A stretch of DNA of 64,000 nucleotides from Nemertoderma westbladi (GCA_032718475.1 JAUCBJ010005892.1:1-64000); one strand, 5' to 3'. Positions 1 to 9,465 are shown, counted from the stretch's first letter. A program made the numbers and translations. The notes: generated by a model not told the origin, from the letters alone.

Positions 1-883
1 TAACAAACTTTTCTTCTATCGCATTATGTTTACCATAAATGGACATTGTGCACCAACTTATTTGAACTACAGCAAATATAATTAGAAAAACAAGAAGCAC
101 TAATCCAATACTTATTTGTAGGAGAATTCCCATTAGCTCTTTAACAAGTTCTTCTGAAGTAGGTTCGCGTTTTGCATGTTTTTTTGTGCTGTCTTTTTCA
201 GCTATTTTTTGGGACTCATGGGATGTCCGAATGGATTCACTTTCTTGATTTTGTCTCGCTGGTGTAAACGGTTCTACTTTGGTCGTCGATATACCTGTAC
301 CTTTTCTGTTAGACTTTGCGTTCACATTTTCTCTTTGATACGAAGTCACTCCCCTTTTTCTGTCGACCACAATTCTATATGATGGGGACCCCTGTCCGAG
401 TTGGAGTGATTTCTCTCTGCTCTCTCCTATAGGATTGGGAGCTGGGACTCGTGTAGGTGGCACATCTCTTTGTTGAGATAGGGACCTGCGACTATGTTTG
501 TGTGACACCCCGCTTTGTTGGGATCGGGACCTGGGAAAACGTTTGTGTGACACCTCTCTTTGTTGGGATGGGAACCTGGGACTATGTTTGTGTGACACCT
601 CTCTTTGTTGGGATCCGAACCCGGGACTACGTTTGTTTGACACCTCTCTTTGTTGGGATCCGAACCCGGGACTACGTTTGTTTGACACCTCTCTTTGTTG
701 GGATCCGAACCCGGGTCTACGTTTGTGTGACACCCCGCTTTGTTGGGATCGGGACCTGTAACTACGCTGGGGTGACACCCCTCCCCTATAAGATGGGGAC
801 CTGGGGATCTGATAATGACTCTTTTCCGTTTCACTGAACCTCTCACTTTTACAACGGGATATTGCACTTCCTCTGCGAGACAT
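1..883 (-). CDS. Ser/Arg/Gln-rich repeat protein with one membrane segment (partial, C-terminus beyond the window)
   Basis: Reading the minus strand from an ATG at 883-881 gives 294 codons without a stop, open at the left edge. In-frame stops lie upstream near 990, so this is the first ATG of the frame. Residues 1-30 are basic and Ser-rich (starts MSRRGSAISR). Residues ~30-143 are about seven 15-residue repeats of the type SQQREVSHKHSPRFP. A polar linker follows. Residues ~252-275 form a strongly hydrophobic helix (GILLQISIGLVLLVFLII...) followed by a short, partly charged segment. The open frame continues 150 codons past the repeat, with a sensible membrane helix, which is why I prefer it to the other open frames over the repeat (minus 918-427, plus 457-837). 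The family is not recognised. The layout (basic disordered N-terminus, single late membrane helix) would fit a type II or tail-anchored membrane protein, which is inference. It may be only the first exon of a larger gene. Confidence 0.55.
   Translation of the reverse strand, partial: MSRRGSAISRCKSERFSETEKSHYQIPRSPSYRGGVSPQRSYRSRSQQSGVSHKRRPGFGSQQREVSNKRSPGFGSQQREVSNKRSPGFGSQQREVSHKHSPRFPSQQREVSHKRFPRSRSQQSGVSHKHSRRSLSQQRDVPPTRVPAPNPIGESREKSLQLGQGSPSYRIVVDRKRGVTSYQRENVNAKSNRKGTGISTTKVEPFTPARQNQESESIRTSHESQKIAEKDSTKKHAKREPTSEELVKELMGILLQISIGLVLLVFLIIFAVVQISWCTMSIYGKHNAIEEKFV
455..795 (-). repeat. 45 bp coding minisatellite, about 7.5 units
   Basis: Units of exactly 45 bp repeat from about 455 to 795. 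Central units are nearly identical (600-720) and outer units diverge. The period is a multiple of three, so all frames stay open. On the minus strand it encodes the 15-residue repeats of the neighbouring coding frame. The unit is unrelated in sequence to the large 45 bp satellite at 32.7-64 kb. Confidence 0.9.
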
Positions 884-902
884 TTTAGATACAGTAAACC
901 TT

Positions 903-1379
903 TCAATAATGTTAACAATGTGCCAGTTTATTCGAATGGTAAAGTAGTGTAAACTAGTGACTTCAAATTCGGTACAAATTTGTTAGAATATAATTTAATG
1001 TCCTTGTTCAACAAGCCTTGAAATGATGTTAAGCAATAATGTTAACAACCTGCTAGTTTATTCGAATGGTAAAGTTGTATAACTAAGTGACTTCCAATTC
1101 GTTTCAACTTTATTAGAATATAATTGAATAAAGCCTTGAAATGATGTTAAGCAATAATGTTAAGATGTGCTAATTTATTCGAATGGTAAAGTAGTATAAC
1201 TAGTGACTTCCAGTTCGGTTCAACTTTGTTAGAATACAATTTAATGCAATAATTTTCAACAAGCCTTGAAATGTTGTTAAGCAATAATTTTAACAATGTG
1301 CTAGTTTATTCGAATGGTAAATTTTAATTCAATTTCGCTTCAACTCTGTTTGAATATAATTTAATGTCCTTGTTAGTAG
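903..1379. repeat. Tandem repeat, four units of about 118-130 bp
   Basis: The motif GCAATAATGTTAACA starts units at 903 (degenerate), 1033, 1151 and 1281. Each unit continues with TTTATTCGAATGGTAAA and ends in AAGCCTTGAAATG. Units differ by small indels. The repeat lies directly upstream of the ATG of the minus-strand reading frame at 883, so it would form that gene's 5' flank or 5' UTR. Confidence 0.85.
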
Positions 1380-1419
1380 TAGGGGTTTGCACGGCTCGTT
1401 GACAGTTGGACCTCACTCT

Positions 1420-1437
1420 TGACTCATCGATGAGTCA
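1420..1437. promoter_or_regulatory. 18 bp perfect palindrome holding two TGACTCA (AP-1-like) sites
   Basis: TGACTCATCGATGAGTCA is its own reverse complement and contains TGACTCA in both orientations. TGACTCA is the established AP-1/bZIP site. Function here is unproven. It lies ~540 bp upstream of the minus-strand frame at 883. Confidence 0.3.
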
Positions 1438-1697
1438 TAGCACCTATAGGGTATCATTGGCGCCAGACTGTCTGGGTGACACCTCCCAATTAGGCTAATT
1501 AGACCCTAATTGACGGGTGTCATCAATTAATTAGTAAATTTAATCCCTAATAGGTGTCTTACGACTCCTAATTAGGGTATAATTTATTATCCTAATTAAT
1601 CAGACTGATTAGCACCCTGACACCCAATGGGTCATGAGTGTTGTCCAACCATCACCTAGAGGAGCAAATGGGTTTCATAAGCGACATCTCTGATTTT
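1438..1697. other. AT-rich stretch with clustered CTAATTAG/TAATTA cores, no gene seen
   Basis: From 1485 to 1620 the sequence repeatedly contains AATTAGG, CTAATTAG and TAATTA, alternating with GGTGTCA/TGACACC. This could be a decayed repeat or a cluster of homeodomain-like cores. No coding frame of note is present. Confidence 0.4.
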
Positions 1698-1957
1698 ACT
1701 TACTTCTTATAGCTATACCTAAGCAGCTTTATAATGTTGACCTTTGACCCCCAAGCAGCTTTAACCAAGCAATAGGTTTGGTTTAGCTTTGAAACCATTA
1801 GTAAATCTAACATAGGCAACCTGCCCTTATGCCCCCTAGGTTATATGTACCCAAGCGGCGCCCTCAATGACTCACCATGACGCCTGTCGAGGCACGAGTT
1901 TCCTATAGGTTGTAGGCCTTGCTACATATTAATTAGGAGTTACTTCTATTATACCTC
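1698..1957 (+). repeat. Dispersed ~260 bp repeat, copy 1
   Basis: This segment runs from TACTTCTTATAGCTATA to TACTTCTATTATACC. It is about 90% identical by eye to the reverse complement of 12364-12628. No coding frame or terminal repeats are obvious. The two copies are 10.4 kb apart in inverted orientation with unrelated flanks, which supports an interspersed element (SINE or MITE-like) of unknown type. Confidence 0.75.
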
Positions 1958-2326
1958 AGATCAGCAGGCTCTCAATCCAGATCATGCATGAATGAACAAG
2001 CTGTGGGGCCGATTCACGATTGCGAGAGGTCGCAATTCACTTTAATTAAGGATGCCTTTTGAGAATTTATACATGTTATATTGAGTGCTGCCTACTCGCA
2101 GCACGTCAGTGTCAATTACGCATTGCGAAGCATGATTACATGTTTCACCGCCTCTAATAAATAGTAAATTTGCTACTCAACTTTCTACTAAGTATTCACT
2201 TTAGTAGTAGTGGTAGTAAAAGTGCAGCTTATGAAGTAACCTATAATTTGTAGCTATTTTTTGATAATCTAATGAAAAAATAAAAAAATCAATTGTATGT
2301 ACGTGTTTGTTTGTCATCGGTTATAC
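1958..2326. other. Unique AT-rich spacer, no gene seen
   Basis: Left flank of the Ty3/gypsy element. No coding frame, RNA gene or repeat is recognised. It ends with the 4 bp target duplication ATAC (2323-2326). Confidence 0.5.
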
Positions 2327-2611
2327 TTTAGCGTCACGCTAATTTGCAAACATAATATTGTGGGTAGTTGAACGATATTATATTTTCGTATTAATATTCG
2401 ATAACTAGAACAATATATAACAAACTGAATAATGCAATGACATATGTCACATAGATAGGCGTACAATACAGCAGTGCCAGTAGGATACAGTTAATTTGTG
2501 TAAGCTGCTTGTCCGTGAGTCAGTACTCAGATAACTGTGTATATCTGGTGGTTGCCCGGCAACCACGTAAACAATAATATTGTGAATGACCATTAACTGG
2601 CATATGCCACA
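2327..2611 (-). repeat. 3' LTR of the Ty3/gypsy element (285 bp)
   Basis: On the minus strand it begins TGTGGCATATGCC at 2611 and ends GCTAAA at 2327. It matches 8609-8893 in length and in nearly all positions. A purine-rich stretch (AGGGTGGGCTAA, minus strand) lies just upstream at ~2624-2613 and could be the polypurine tract. Confidence 0.93.
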
Positions 2612-2649
2612 TTAGCCCACCCTAGTGGAATGTAAGTGGAATGGACCAC

Positions 2650-3143
2650 CTAAAAGTATCTGGGAGGGGCGTTAATAATACGACCAGATCTTGTGGTGAG
2701 TGGCGTAGGCAGTGGTACTGCTGGTGGTATAGTTGGCGGTACTGAAGGGGTGGGTCGTGTGCTTAGTTTGTCTTGTAGTGGGGGCTGTGCCTGTGGAGAG
2801 CGACAACCATAGGCCACCTTGAGCCGGTCAATGGACACCGTTTCTCTACGCCCTGTAACATCAAGGACGAAGTACTTGACCGATGTATCCAGAATGCGGA
2901 ATGGGCCATTGTATGGACGTTGTAGCAGTCCGCAATGGGTGTCTCGCCGGATATAGACGTATCCGGTGGTGGAAAGGTTGTTTGGAATGGCTGTGGGATG
3001 GCGGCTGTTGTACTCCGGGATCGGTGGGGAGACGATGTGCATGGAGTTCTGTAGATGACAGAGGAAGTCCGAGGAAGGTGGCTCCGTTCGAGGAACTCGC
3101 CGGGTACGTGGAGGCTGGTACCGTATACGAGGTCAGCAGGAGA
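2650..3143 (-). pseudogene. pol: Ty3/gypsy integrase C-terminus (GPY/F-type module), cut off by the LINE
   Basis: Just left of the LINE the minus strand resumes the integrase text: SPADLVYGTSLHVPGEF, a typical gypsy segment. A frameshift near 3080 follows, then a frame from 3042 to 2650 with RPYNGPFRILDTSVKYFVLD and RRETVSIDRLKVAY, the GPY/F-like module that contacts DNA. A Pro-rich tail ends in TTRSGRIINAPPRYF, a common gypsy Pol ending. With 5886-5602 it shows that the LINE inserted inside a formerly continuous integrase gene. Confidence 0.88.
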
Positions 3144-5560
3144 GCGTGGAAATATCTCTGGAAATGGATTGTTTTCGGCTGGAACTCAGTTCAAGAAGCG
3201 AACTGGAAAGCTATGGACTCATAGTGGACCCAGTGGTCACAAGTCCCAGATAGACCATATTCTGTTTCGTAGGCAATACAGGAGCTCTATACAAGACTGT
3301 AGTGCATTTACACTTCGACCCTTCTCCAGTGATCACCGCCTTATTGTGGCCAAGGTAAGACTTAGTCTGCGTGCTAGCTGAACAACGAAATCTGCCTTGC
3401 CGCGGCATGACTGGTCCTCTCTGTTGCAACAGCCAAGTGTGAGATCCAGCTTCACACTACAGCTGAGCAACAGGTATGAGGCTCTTGACTCTGAGGCGGC
3501 AGATCACTGTGAGGGCTATACTGCCTTTACCGAAGCAGTTAAGTTAGCAGCTGCAGAAACAGTTCCTGTATACCCTCGAAACAGGAAAAGGGCCCCCTGG
3601 ACTGACAACAAAATTCAGAAGTGCCGAAATGACCTTCATAAGGCACAGAAAGAGTCCCGACTCAAACAGACTACAGCGACCAAGAATGCAGTTAAGGCTG
3701 CATCTAGGTCCCTAAACAGACAGTACTCTGTTAATCTACAGGAGCTAATAAACCAACAGGTTGATGCCATCAATGATGCTGACGACAGCAGGCAATCATC
3801 CCAGGCATGGAAATCGATCAATTTGCTTACTGGGCGGAAAAGCCAACCAACCACCAAGGTTAAGGCTGAATCACCAGCCGATCGCCTCAATGGTTGGAAA
3901 GCCCACTTTGAAAAGCTCCTCAATAATGACAGGGTATTGCCTGATAACTTTATAGAAGTAAAATTGTCTGAGTCTGTACTCCCAGATATTCCCATTGGCG
4001 ATATCTCCTTTGCAGAAGTGAAGGCTGCTGCAAAGAGCATTAAGACCAATCGTGCCAGTGGAGTAGATGGTGTTCCCCCTGAGGTCTTTAAAATACCTGA
4101 GTGTTTAAAGCTCATCTATCCCATGGTATAGTAGATATATAGTAGACATGTACCGAACAACATGAGTCCCACAAGAAATGAAAACAAATAAGTTGGTGCC
4201 AGTTCCCAAGAAGGGCAACCTAACACTCTATGGTTCTTTTCGGGGAATCTCATTGATCTCGATTGCTGCAAAGCTATACAATAGGATTCTATTAAATCGC
4301 ATCAGGGATCCCATTGAGAGACTGCTCCGTGGAAATCAGAATGGGTTCCGTAAAGGTCGTGGGACCATGGAGCCCATTTTGGCACTTAGAAGGATAATTG
4401 AAGAATTATCAAAAAAGAAAGACAGGCATCTGGCTGTTATCTTTGTTGACTTCTTCAAGGCCTTTTATTCAGTCTCTCGCTCACGTATGTTCAGCATACT
4501 TTCATTATATGGGATTCCTGATGAAATTATTGTAGCAATCAGATCAGTATACGATGGTTCGACAACATTTGTGTCTACTGTTGACGGTGACACAGAACCA
4601 TTTGAAGTGTTATGGGGCGTCCTCCAAGGAGACACACTTGCACCATTCTTGTTCATTATTGTGGTTGACTATGTTCTACGCATGTCCTTAGATCATCATA
4701 ATGATGATGGGGTGATGATAACTCCACCTACTGGCTCCAGAAGTCGAGGAAATCCTGCCAAGTACCTAACTGATCTAGACTTTGCTGATGACTTAGGAGT
4801 ACTCTCAGAATCATTAGAGGGAGCCCAACGGCTCCTCAGCTCATTAGAACATGCTGCTTCTAGTGTTGGTCTTTTTATTAACTCCAGGAAGACCAAAACT
4901 TTGACAGTTAACTTTGAAAGTCCTCAGCAAGTCTCTGATCGGATGAGCATAAGCTCAAAGGATGGTATGCTTGAGCATGTGGACGACTTCTGTTACCTGG
5001 GATCATGGATCCGGAAGTCAGGTGAGGACCTTCGAATACGTAAGGGAAAGGCATGGGCAGCCTTGAATAGGCTTTCCAGGATTTGGAAGTCACCGAGAAT
5101 TAATCGGAAACTTAAGGTCCGATTATTTAGAGCAGCAGTAGTTCCAGTACTCCTCTATGGGAGTCCATGCTGGGCTCTAACTGCTGAGGACACCAAATCT
5201 CTGGATGGCACATTCACAAGAATGCTAACCCGGGTTCATTGTGTCAAGTACAATGCACACATCACCAACCAGACACTATATAACATTGGAGGTGTCTCAT
5301 TGGTTCCCCCAAGCTTGACACTAGAACAAAATCGCCTCCGCTTTGCAGGACATTGCTTTCGCCGTGAGGACCAGCCAGTGCATAATCTTGTACTTTGGCA
5401 GCCTCATGGAGTGAATAAGCATGGTGGACAGCCCATGACTTTCTTGAGACGCATCTTAAAGGACACTGGCCTTGAAGATGCGGATGATCTAGCAAATGTC
5501 ATGGGTGATATGGAGTTGTGGCGGTGCAATTTTGTTGACAAGCCGGCACAGCATTCATAA
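3144..5560 (+). pseudogene. RTE-like ORF2: endonuclease end, reverse transcriptase, C-terminal region
   Basis: The first frame (about 3144-3381) gives the endonuclease end: KSQIDHILFRRQ and SSDHRLIVAKVRLSLR. The frame from 3397 to 4131 is the linker and RT start, including SGVDGVPPEVFKIPECLKL. Compared with copy B, 13 extra bases near 4125-4137 break the frame. The frame 4178-5560 (460 residues) holds the RT motifs: FRGISLISIAAKLYNRILLN, NGFRKGRGTMEPILALRR, VIFVDFFKAFYSV, LQGDTLAPFLF and DFADDLG (4779-4793). Motif A has KAFY where copy B has KAFD. After the palm come a thumb and a C-terminal region ending at TAA 5558-5560. The family role is target-primed reverse transcription; this copy is broken. 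Confidence 0.88.
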
Positions 5561-5601
5561 AAATGCAGCTGCAATGCAGCATGCCGATCCTAGTAGTAGT
5601 A
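3144..5601 (+). mobile_element. RTE-like non-LTR retrotransposon, 5'-truncated, nested in the Ty3/gypsy integrase (LINE copy A)
   Basis: The insertion begins inside an apurinic-type endonuclease domain, so the 5' end is missing, and ends in GATCC(TAG)n at ~5590-5601, a trinucleotide tail shared with other copies here (25.5 and 26.1 kb). It splits the minus-strand gypsy integrase exactly: SPADLVYG lies to the left and NIRTAWREDSG to the right. It is therefore younger than the gypsy element. Confidence 0.9.
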
Positions 5602-6577
5602 GCCGGAGTCCTCGCGCCACGCAGTCCGGATGTTGAGGAGGACCATGGGGAGTTCGTCCATCTAGTTGGGACCGACAAGGCAGGCCTTAAGAGAGGCCTT
5701 GAGTTGGTGATGGAGGCGTTCTACCATGCCATTGGGCTGTGGGTGGTAGGTGGATGTTTTTGACGCCAATATCCCTAGAAGTCTGTGCAGTTCGGCCCAT
5801 AGATTGGTTGTAAACTGGGAGCCTCTGTCGGAAGAGACGTCACTGGGGACCCCAAACAATCCTCTGGAGGAGAAAGGCTCTGGCACAGGTCTCAGTGGTT
5901 GAGTCGCCCATTGGGATGACTTCCGGCCAGCGGCTAAACCTATCGATGATCGAGAATAGATAGTTCATACCTTCGGAGACTGGTAGAGGGCCGACTATGT
6001 CGACGTGTAAGCTGTCGAACCAACAATCGGGGGGTTGACGTTGTCTTTGCCGTTGATATGCTGAACATCTGTTGTAAACTCGGATAAATGATGATGAAGG
6101 ATAAATGAAGGATAAATGATGAGTTTGAAGGGGGGAACGTTCAGCAGCACTAGCAAAGGCAAAGGTGAGGGGTTTATGGACGGTATAGACCGTAAATATT
6201 CGTCCTTCTACAAAATAGTGGAAGTGTTTGATCGCGAGGTATACAGCTAGCAACTCTCGATCGAATGCGCTGTATTTAATTTCAGCCGCTGATAGTTTTT
6301 GCGAGAAAAACGCAACGGGATGCCACACACCGCCATTAAATTGTTCGAGTTTAGCGCCGACAGCTCGATCGGAGGCATTGATGGTGACACTCATGGAGGC
6401 GGACAAGTTGGGGTGGTGGAGGAGATTTGCAGCGGCAAGGGAAGACTTGGTGGACTCGAACAAAGTTTGGCACTCGGGAGTCCAAGTTATATCTTTGCCA
6501 TTCGACTTGGTTGCCTCGTAGAGAGGGTAGAGTTTATCAGCAAACCTTGGCATGAAGCTGTGGTAATAGTTTACCAT
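5602..6577 (-). pseudogene. pol: Ty3/gypsy RNase H and integrase core, broken
   Basis: Starting NYYHSFMPRFAD, the frame reads the RT thumb and RNase H. SVTINASDRAVGAKL lies where DASD is usual, followed by PVAFFSQKLSAAEIKYSAFD and VYTVHKPL where TDHKPL is usual. The text then jumps to integrase (FDSLHVDIVGPLPVSEG), so the RNase H end and the zinc-binding HHCC part of integrase are deleted (around 6130-6060). A frameshift near 5850 leads to the second catalytic region (SDRGSQFTTNLWAELHRLLG and YHPQPNGMVERLH). A TAG replaces the usual Trp codon at about 5664-5662, then MDELPMVLLNIRTAW runs to the LINE junction at 5601. Confidence 0.88.
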
Positions 6578-6586
6578 GCCAAGGAA

Positions 6587-7420
6587 TCACTGGAGGCTGA
6601 GTTTGGAGTCTGTGGTCAGGTAGTTTCGGATGGCAGTGACATGGTTCTCGAGAGGGAGAATTCCGGAGACGGTGACTTTGTGGCCGAGGTAGGTCAATTC
6701 GGAGGCCCCGAAGACGTACATGGCGCGGTTTATTACCATTCCGTTGTCCGATAGGAGCTGGAAGACTTGGCGGAGGTGGTCGATGTGTTTGGCGACGGTT
6801 TGACTGGCTACCAGGATGTTGTCGAGGTAGACGAACCCAAATGAGATGCCACGAAGGCTGGGCCATTGGAACGCCTGGGCTGCATTCTTAAGCCCAAACA
6901 GCATTCGTAAGAACTCCCAAGGGTCGAAGGGAATTATTATCGCTGTCTTCCGGGTGTCCTGGGTTGCCATGTGGATCTGGTGGTATCCCCTTACCAAGTC
7001 AATCTTGGAAAAGACCGACATACCATCCAGGTGACTGTTGAAGTCCTGGATGTGTGGCAGGGGGTATCTGTCATCCACGGTGGCATCATTGAGCAGGCGG
7101 TAGTCCCCGCAGGGCCTCCAACCTCCGCCGGGTTTCGGGGCGATGTGGAACAGGGAGGCCCACGGTGAGTTGGAACGACGGATTATTCCGAGTTACTCCA
7201 TCTTGGCGAACTCGGCCTTGGCCACCGCAAGTTTCTCGGCGTCGAGACGATGTGCGCGAATGTGTAGAGGAGGGCCCTCGGTTACGATGTGGTGTTCCAC
7301 ACTGTGTTTATTCGCCGCAGTGGGCTCGAACCTTAGGATGAGGAGTTCTGGAAATCCATTGAGGAGTTGCTTGCAGGAGCCGACGTGGTCGATGTGGATG
7401 CCGGCGATAGCGGACAAATA
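6587..7420 (-). pseudogene. pol: Ty3/gypsy reverse transcriptase, inactive
   Basis: The minus-strand frame carries the connector (SVEHHIVTEGPPLHIRAHRL) and then the RT fingers and palm. SNSPWASLFHIAPKPGGGWR and PCGDYRLLND lie at about 7176-7090, FSKIDLVRGYHQI at about 7020-6980, and the catalytic box at about 6829-6818. That box reads YLDN instead of YLDD, losing a metal-binding Asp. In-frame nonsense codons occur at 7195-7193 (TAA) and 6589-6587 (TGA); the frame otherwise continues into RNase H. The family role is copying the element RNA into DNA in the particle. Confidence 0.9.
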
Positions 7421-7556
7421 GCAAGCAATCTTGGTTGGGATCGCTCTAAAGTTCGACATATCAACGAGAGATCTCCCTGCGAGGTCGATGGCCAACTGGT
7501 TGGCAAAGAAGAAATTCGGCGCCGAGGATTGGTGTGGTAACGTTGGCAATGTGGAA

Positions 7557-7760
7557 TTACTGCGTGAAGACGTGCCCCTTACCGAGGTGGAGGCGGATCG
7601 ACATCTTACCCCACATGGCAATCGGGCTGCTATTGGCAGCGACCAACGGGGCAGTGGGGACGCGGTTGCGTTTATCACTGGGCGTGGCAGGGGAAACCGA
7701 GACTTCGGCTCCGCAGTCCACCAAATAAGTTTGGCCATTGCGACGATTCCACACAGTCAT
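7557..7760 (-). pseudogene. Ty3/gypsy aspartic protease, degenerate active site
   Basis: The frame reads YLVDCGAEVSVSPATPSDKR and then a hydrophobic stretch with PLVAANSSPIAMWGK. This matches the retropepsin start, normally D-[ST]-G-A. Here the active triad is D-C-G, a substitution not expected in an active enzyme. A frame change follows before the linker and RT. Its role in the family is maturation of Gag-Pol. Confidence 0.75.
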
Positions 7761-7799
7761 CGTCCTCTTTGCATTCTGGCCGACCGCGGAGACATTTAG

Positions 7800-8568
7800 A
7801 GGCTGGCCCTGGCGTTTCCCGGACCATGAGTCGAGGCTGGTGGGGAAGCAAGAAGGTGGCTGAGTCGAATGCCTTCTTTAGCTGCAATTCCGTGCAGCGT
7901 TCCCAAACTTCTTATGGAAGAAGCAGAGGTTCGAGTTGGGGGACTGTGTTGTACTGGCGGGGGCGGTGTTTCTCTGCACACCGGCAATTCCAACTCCGAT
8001 GGGGTTGTTCCGGGTTGCCTACATAATGTGGTCGGCATAGGTGGCCAGAACATTGAGGTCCACGGTGTTCGAACCGGCAAGGACGCGTCGGACTTCGGAC
8101 GGAAGTTGTGCGAGGAAGAGCACCCGGAAGAGTGTCTCCGTGTCAGCGTTGTGGGACCTCATGTGGCGGAGGAGGCCCATTGGTTGGTGGTCTCCGAGTC
8201 CAGAAAGATATAAAAGTTTGTTATCTTTCTGGACCTGAGTTTTACCAAAAGCAGCGATGAGGGCGCGCTTTTGGGTCTCGTACTGATCTCCTGCCGGCGG
8301 ATTGAGGAGGATGGGCCCAACTTCCTTCGACGTTACGTTGTCGAGTGTGGCGACCACATGGTGGAAAATTGTCGAGTCCGCAGTGATGTTGCGGGTTACA
8401 AACTGCAACTCCACTTGGGAGAACCAGATCTCAGGGTTCTCTGTCCAGAACGTGGGGAGTTTTACTGACACGGCGTTGATTGTGTTGCTGGCAGTGGTTG
8501 CAGTACCGGCAGCAGTGGGAAGGACACCTTGTAAGGTCCGTGGCCAGGGCGGCAATATCCTCAGGCAT
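7800..8568 (-). pseudogene. gag: Ty3/gypsy gag (DUF7041-type), broken
   Basis: The minus-strand frame ending at 8019 reads a Gag of the DUF7041 type: KLPTFWTENPEIWFSQVELQ, then FVTRNITADSTIFHHVVATL, then LSGLGDHQPMGLLRHM and LPSEVRRVLAG. An ATG at 8568 is in another frame, so a frameshift near the start is likely; the productive frame lacks its own ATG. A second frameshift near 8020 separates the body from a zinc-finger-like C-terminus (CFFHKKFGNAARNC, about 7933-7885) that is typical of this Gag group. Gag would form the particle that packages element RNA. Called a pseudogene because of the frame breaks. Confidence 0.85.
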
Positions 8569-8608
8569 TTTCCTATACCGGTAGTTTGAGTTGATGCTGG
8601 GTCACCAG

Positions 8609-8893
8609 TTTAGCGTTATGCTAATTCGCAAACATAATATTGTGGGTAGTTGAACAATATTATATTTTCGTATTAATATTCGATAACTAGAACAATATAT
8701 AACAAACTGAATAATGCAATGACATATGTCACATAGATAGGCGTACAATACAGCAGTGCCAGCAGGATACAGTTAATTTGTGTAAGCTGCTTGTCCGTGA
8801 GTCAGTACTCAGATAACTGTGTATATCTGGTGGTTGCCCGGCAACCACGTAAACAATAATATTGTAAATGTCCATTAACAGGCGTACACCACA
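8609..8893 (-). repeat. 5' LTR of the Ty3/gypsy element (285 bp)
   Basis: On the minus strand it begins TGTGGTGTACGCC at 8893 and ends GCTAAA at 8609. It is the same length as the 3' LTR, with only scattered substitutions. It contains the imperfect palindrome GGTTGCCCGGCAACC, which both LTRs share. Confidence 0.93.
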
Positions 8894-8979
8894 ATACAAT
8901 CGAATCCATCTCGATGAAATCGCTCTTACTATATCTCATTAGAAAGGTCTCACTCTATCTCGTTGCAACGTAATGCTCA

Positions 8980-9455
8980 GAGCTGTCTGAAGTATCCCAG
9001 TCTACAGCTAGAGGGCGAATTATCTGAAAGTTAACATCTTCTCTAACTTTGTTATTCACAATCCGCTAAGGTTGAAATTTGGTAAGTATCTACTATGGCA
9101 TAGGCTACATCTTTTACGGAGTCGCAGAGTAGTCTGAAGTTCCCCAGTCTGCCACTATAGGGCGAAATGTCTCAAAGTGAAAACCTGATCTCATTTGATG
9201 GTTTTTAATCCGGTTAGGCTGAAACTTGGTAGGCATCTACTATGACTTAGGCTATACTTTACTGAGGAGTTTGATTGACCCGCAGTTCTCCTGTCTGCCG
9301 CTAGAGGGCGAATTGTTTGATAGTGAAAACCTGATCTCATTTAATTGGTTTTAATCTGTTTAGCCTGAAATTCGTTAGATATCTACTATGCCATAGGATA
9401 TACTTTACTGAGGAGGTTGATCGGTCGGCAGTTCTCTCCAGTCTGCTGCTAAAGG
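8980..9455. repeat. Tandem repeat, three units of ~146 bp
   Basis: The landmark AGGGCGAA recurs at 9012, 9159 and 9305, each preceded by CCAGTCTGCC-like text and followed by a shared AACCTGATCTCATTT-type segment and ATCTACTATG. Units are about 80% alike by eye. No coding potential. It starts ~85 bp right of the gypsy element. Confidence 0.85.
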
Positions 9456-9465
9456 CTCGGATTTA

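Larger units (their letters stand above)
2327..8893 (-). mobile_element. Ty3/gypsy LTR retrotransposon, complete but inactive, with a nested LINE
   Basis: Two 285 bp direct repeats (2327-2611 and 8609-8893) bound the element, and a 4 bp target duplication ATAC lies just outside (2323-2326 and 8894-8897). On the minus strand the order is gag (about 8568-7800), protease (about 7740-7557), RT (7190-6590), RNase H and integrase core (6577-5602), then, after the nested LINE, the integrase C-terminus (about 3143-2650). This pol order defines Ty3/gypsy. No envelope gene is seen. Without the ~2.45 kb LINE it would be ~4.1 kb. Nonsense codons, frameshifts and an internal deletion between RNase H and integrase show it is dead. 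The LTRs remain clearly alike, so insertion was not extremely old. A primer-binding-like TGGTGACCC follows the 5' LTR (reading the minus strand, at about 8607-8599). Confidence 0.93.

Noticed and set aside
427-918. Alternative minus-strand frame with PGSDPNKERCQTNVV-type repeats
   Set aside because: It closes at 427 and covers only the repeat and its edge. The other minus frame continues to the window edge with a membrane helix, so it was preferred.
2540-2570. tRNA-like or attachment-site reading of GGTTGCCCGGCAACC
   Set aside because: It is a palindrome inside both LTRs; no tRNA arms or anticodon can be folded around it.
5563-8589. Numerous plus-strand open frames opposite the gypsy element
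   Set aside because: They are shadows of the minus-strand gag and pol, which show clear family motifs.
2327-8893. Endogenous retrovirus with envelope
   Set aside because: No frame between the integrase end (2650) and the 3' LTR (2611) could hold an envelope gene, and the element's core is only ~4.1 kb.
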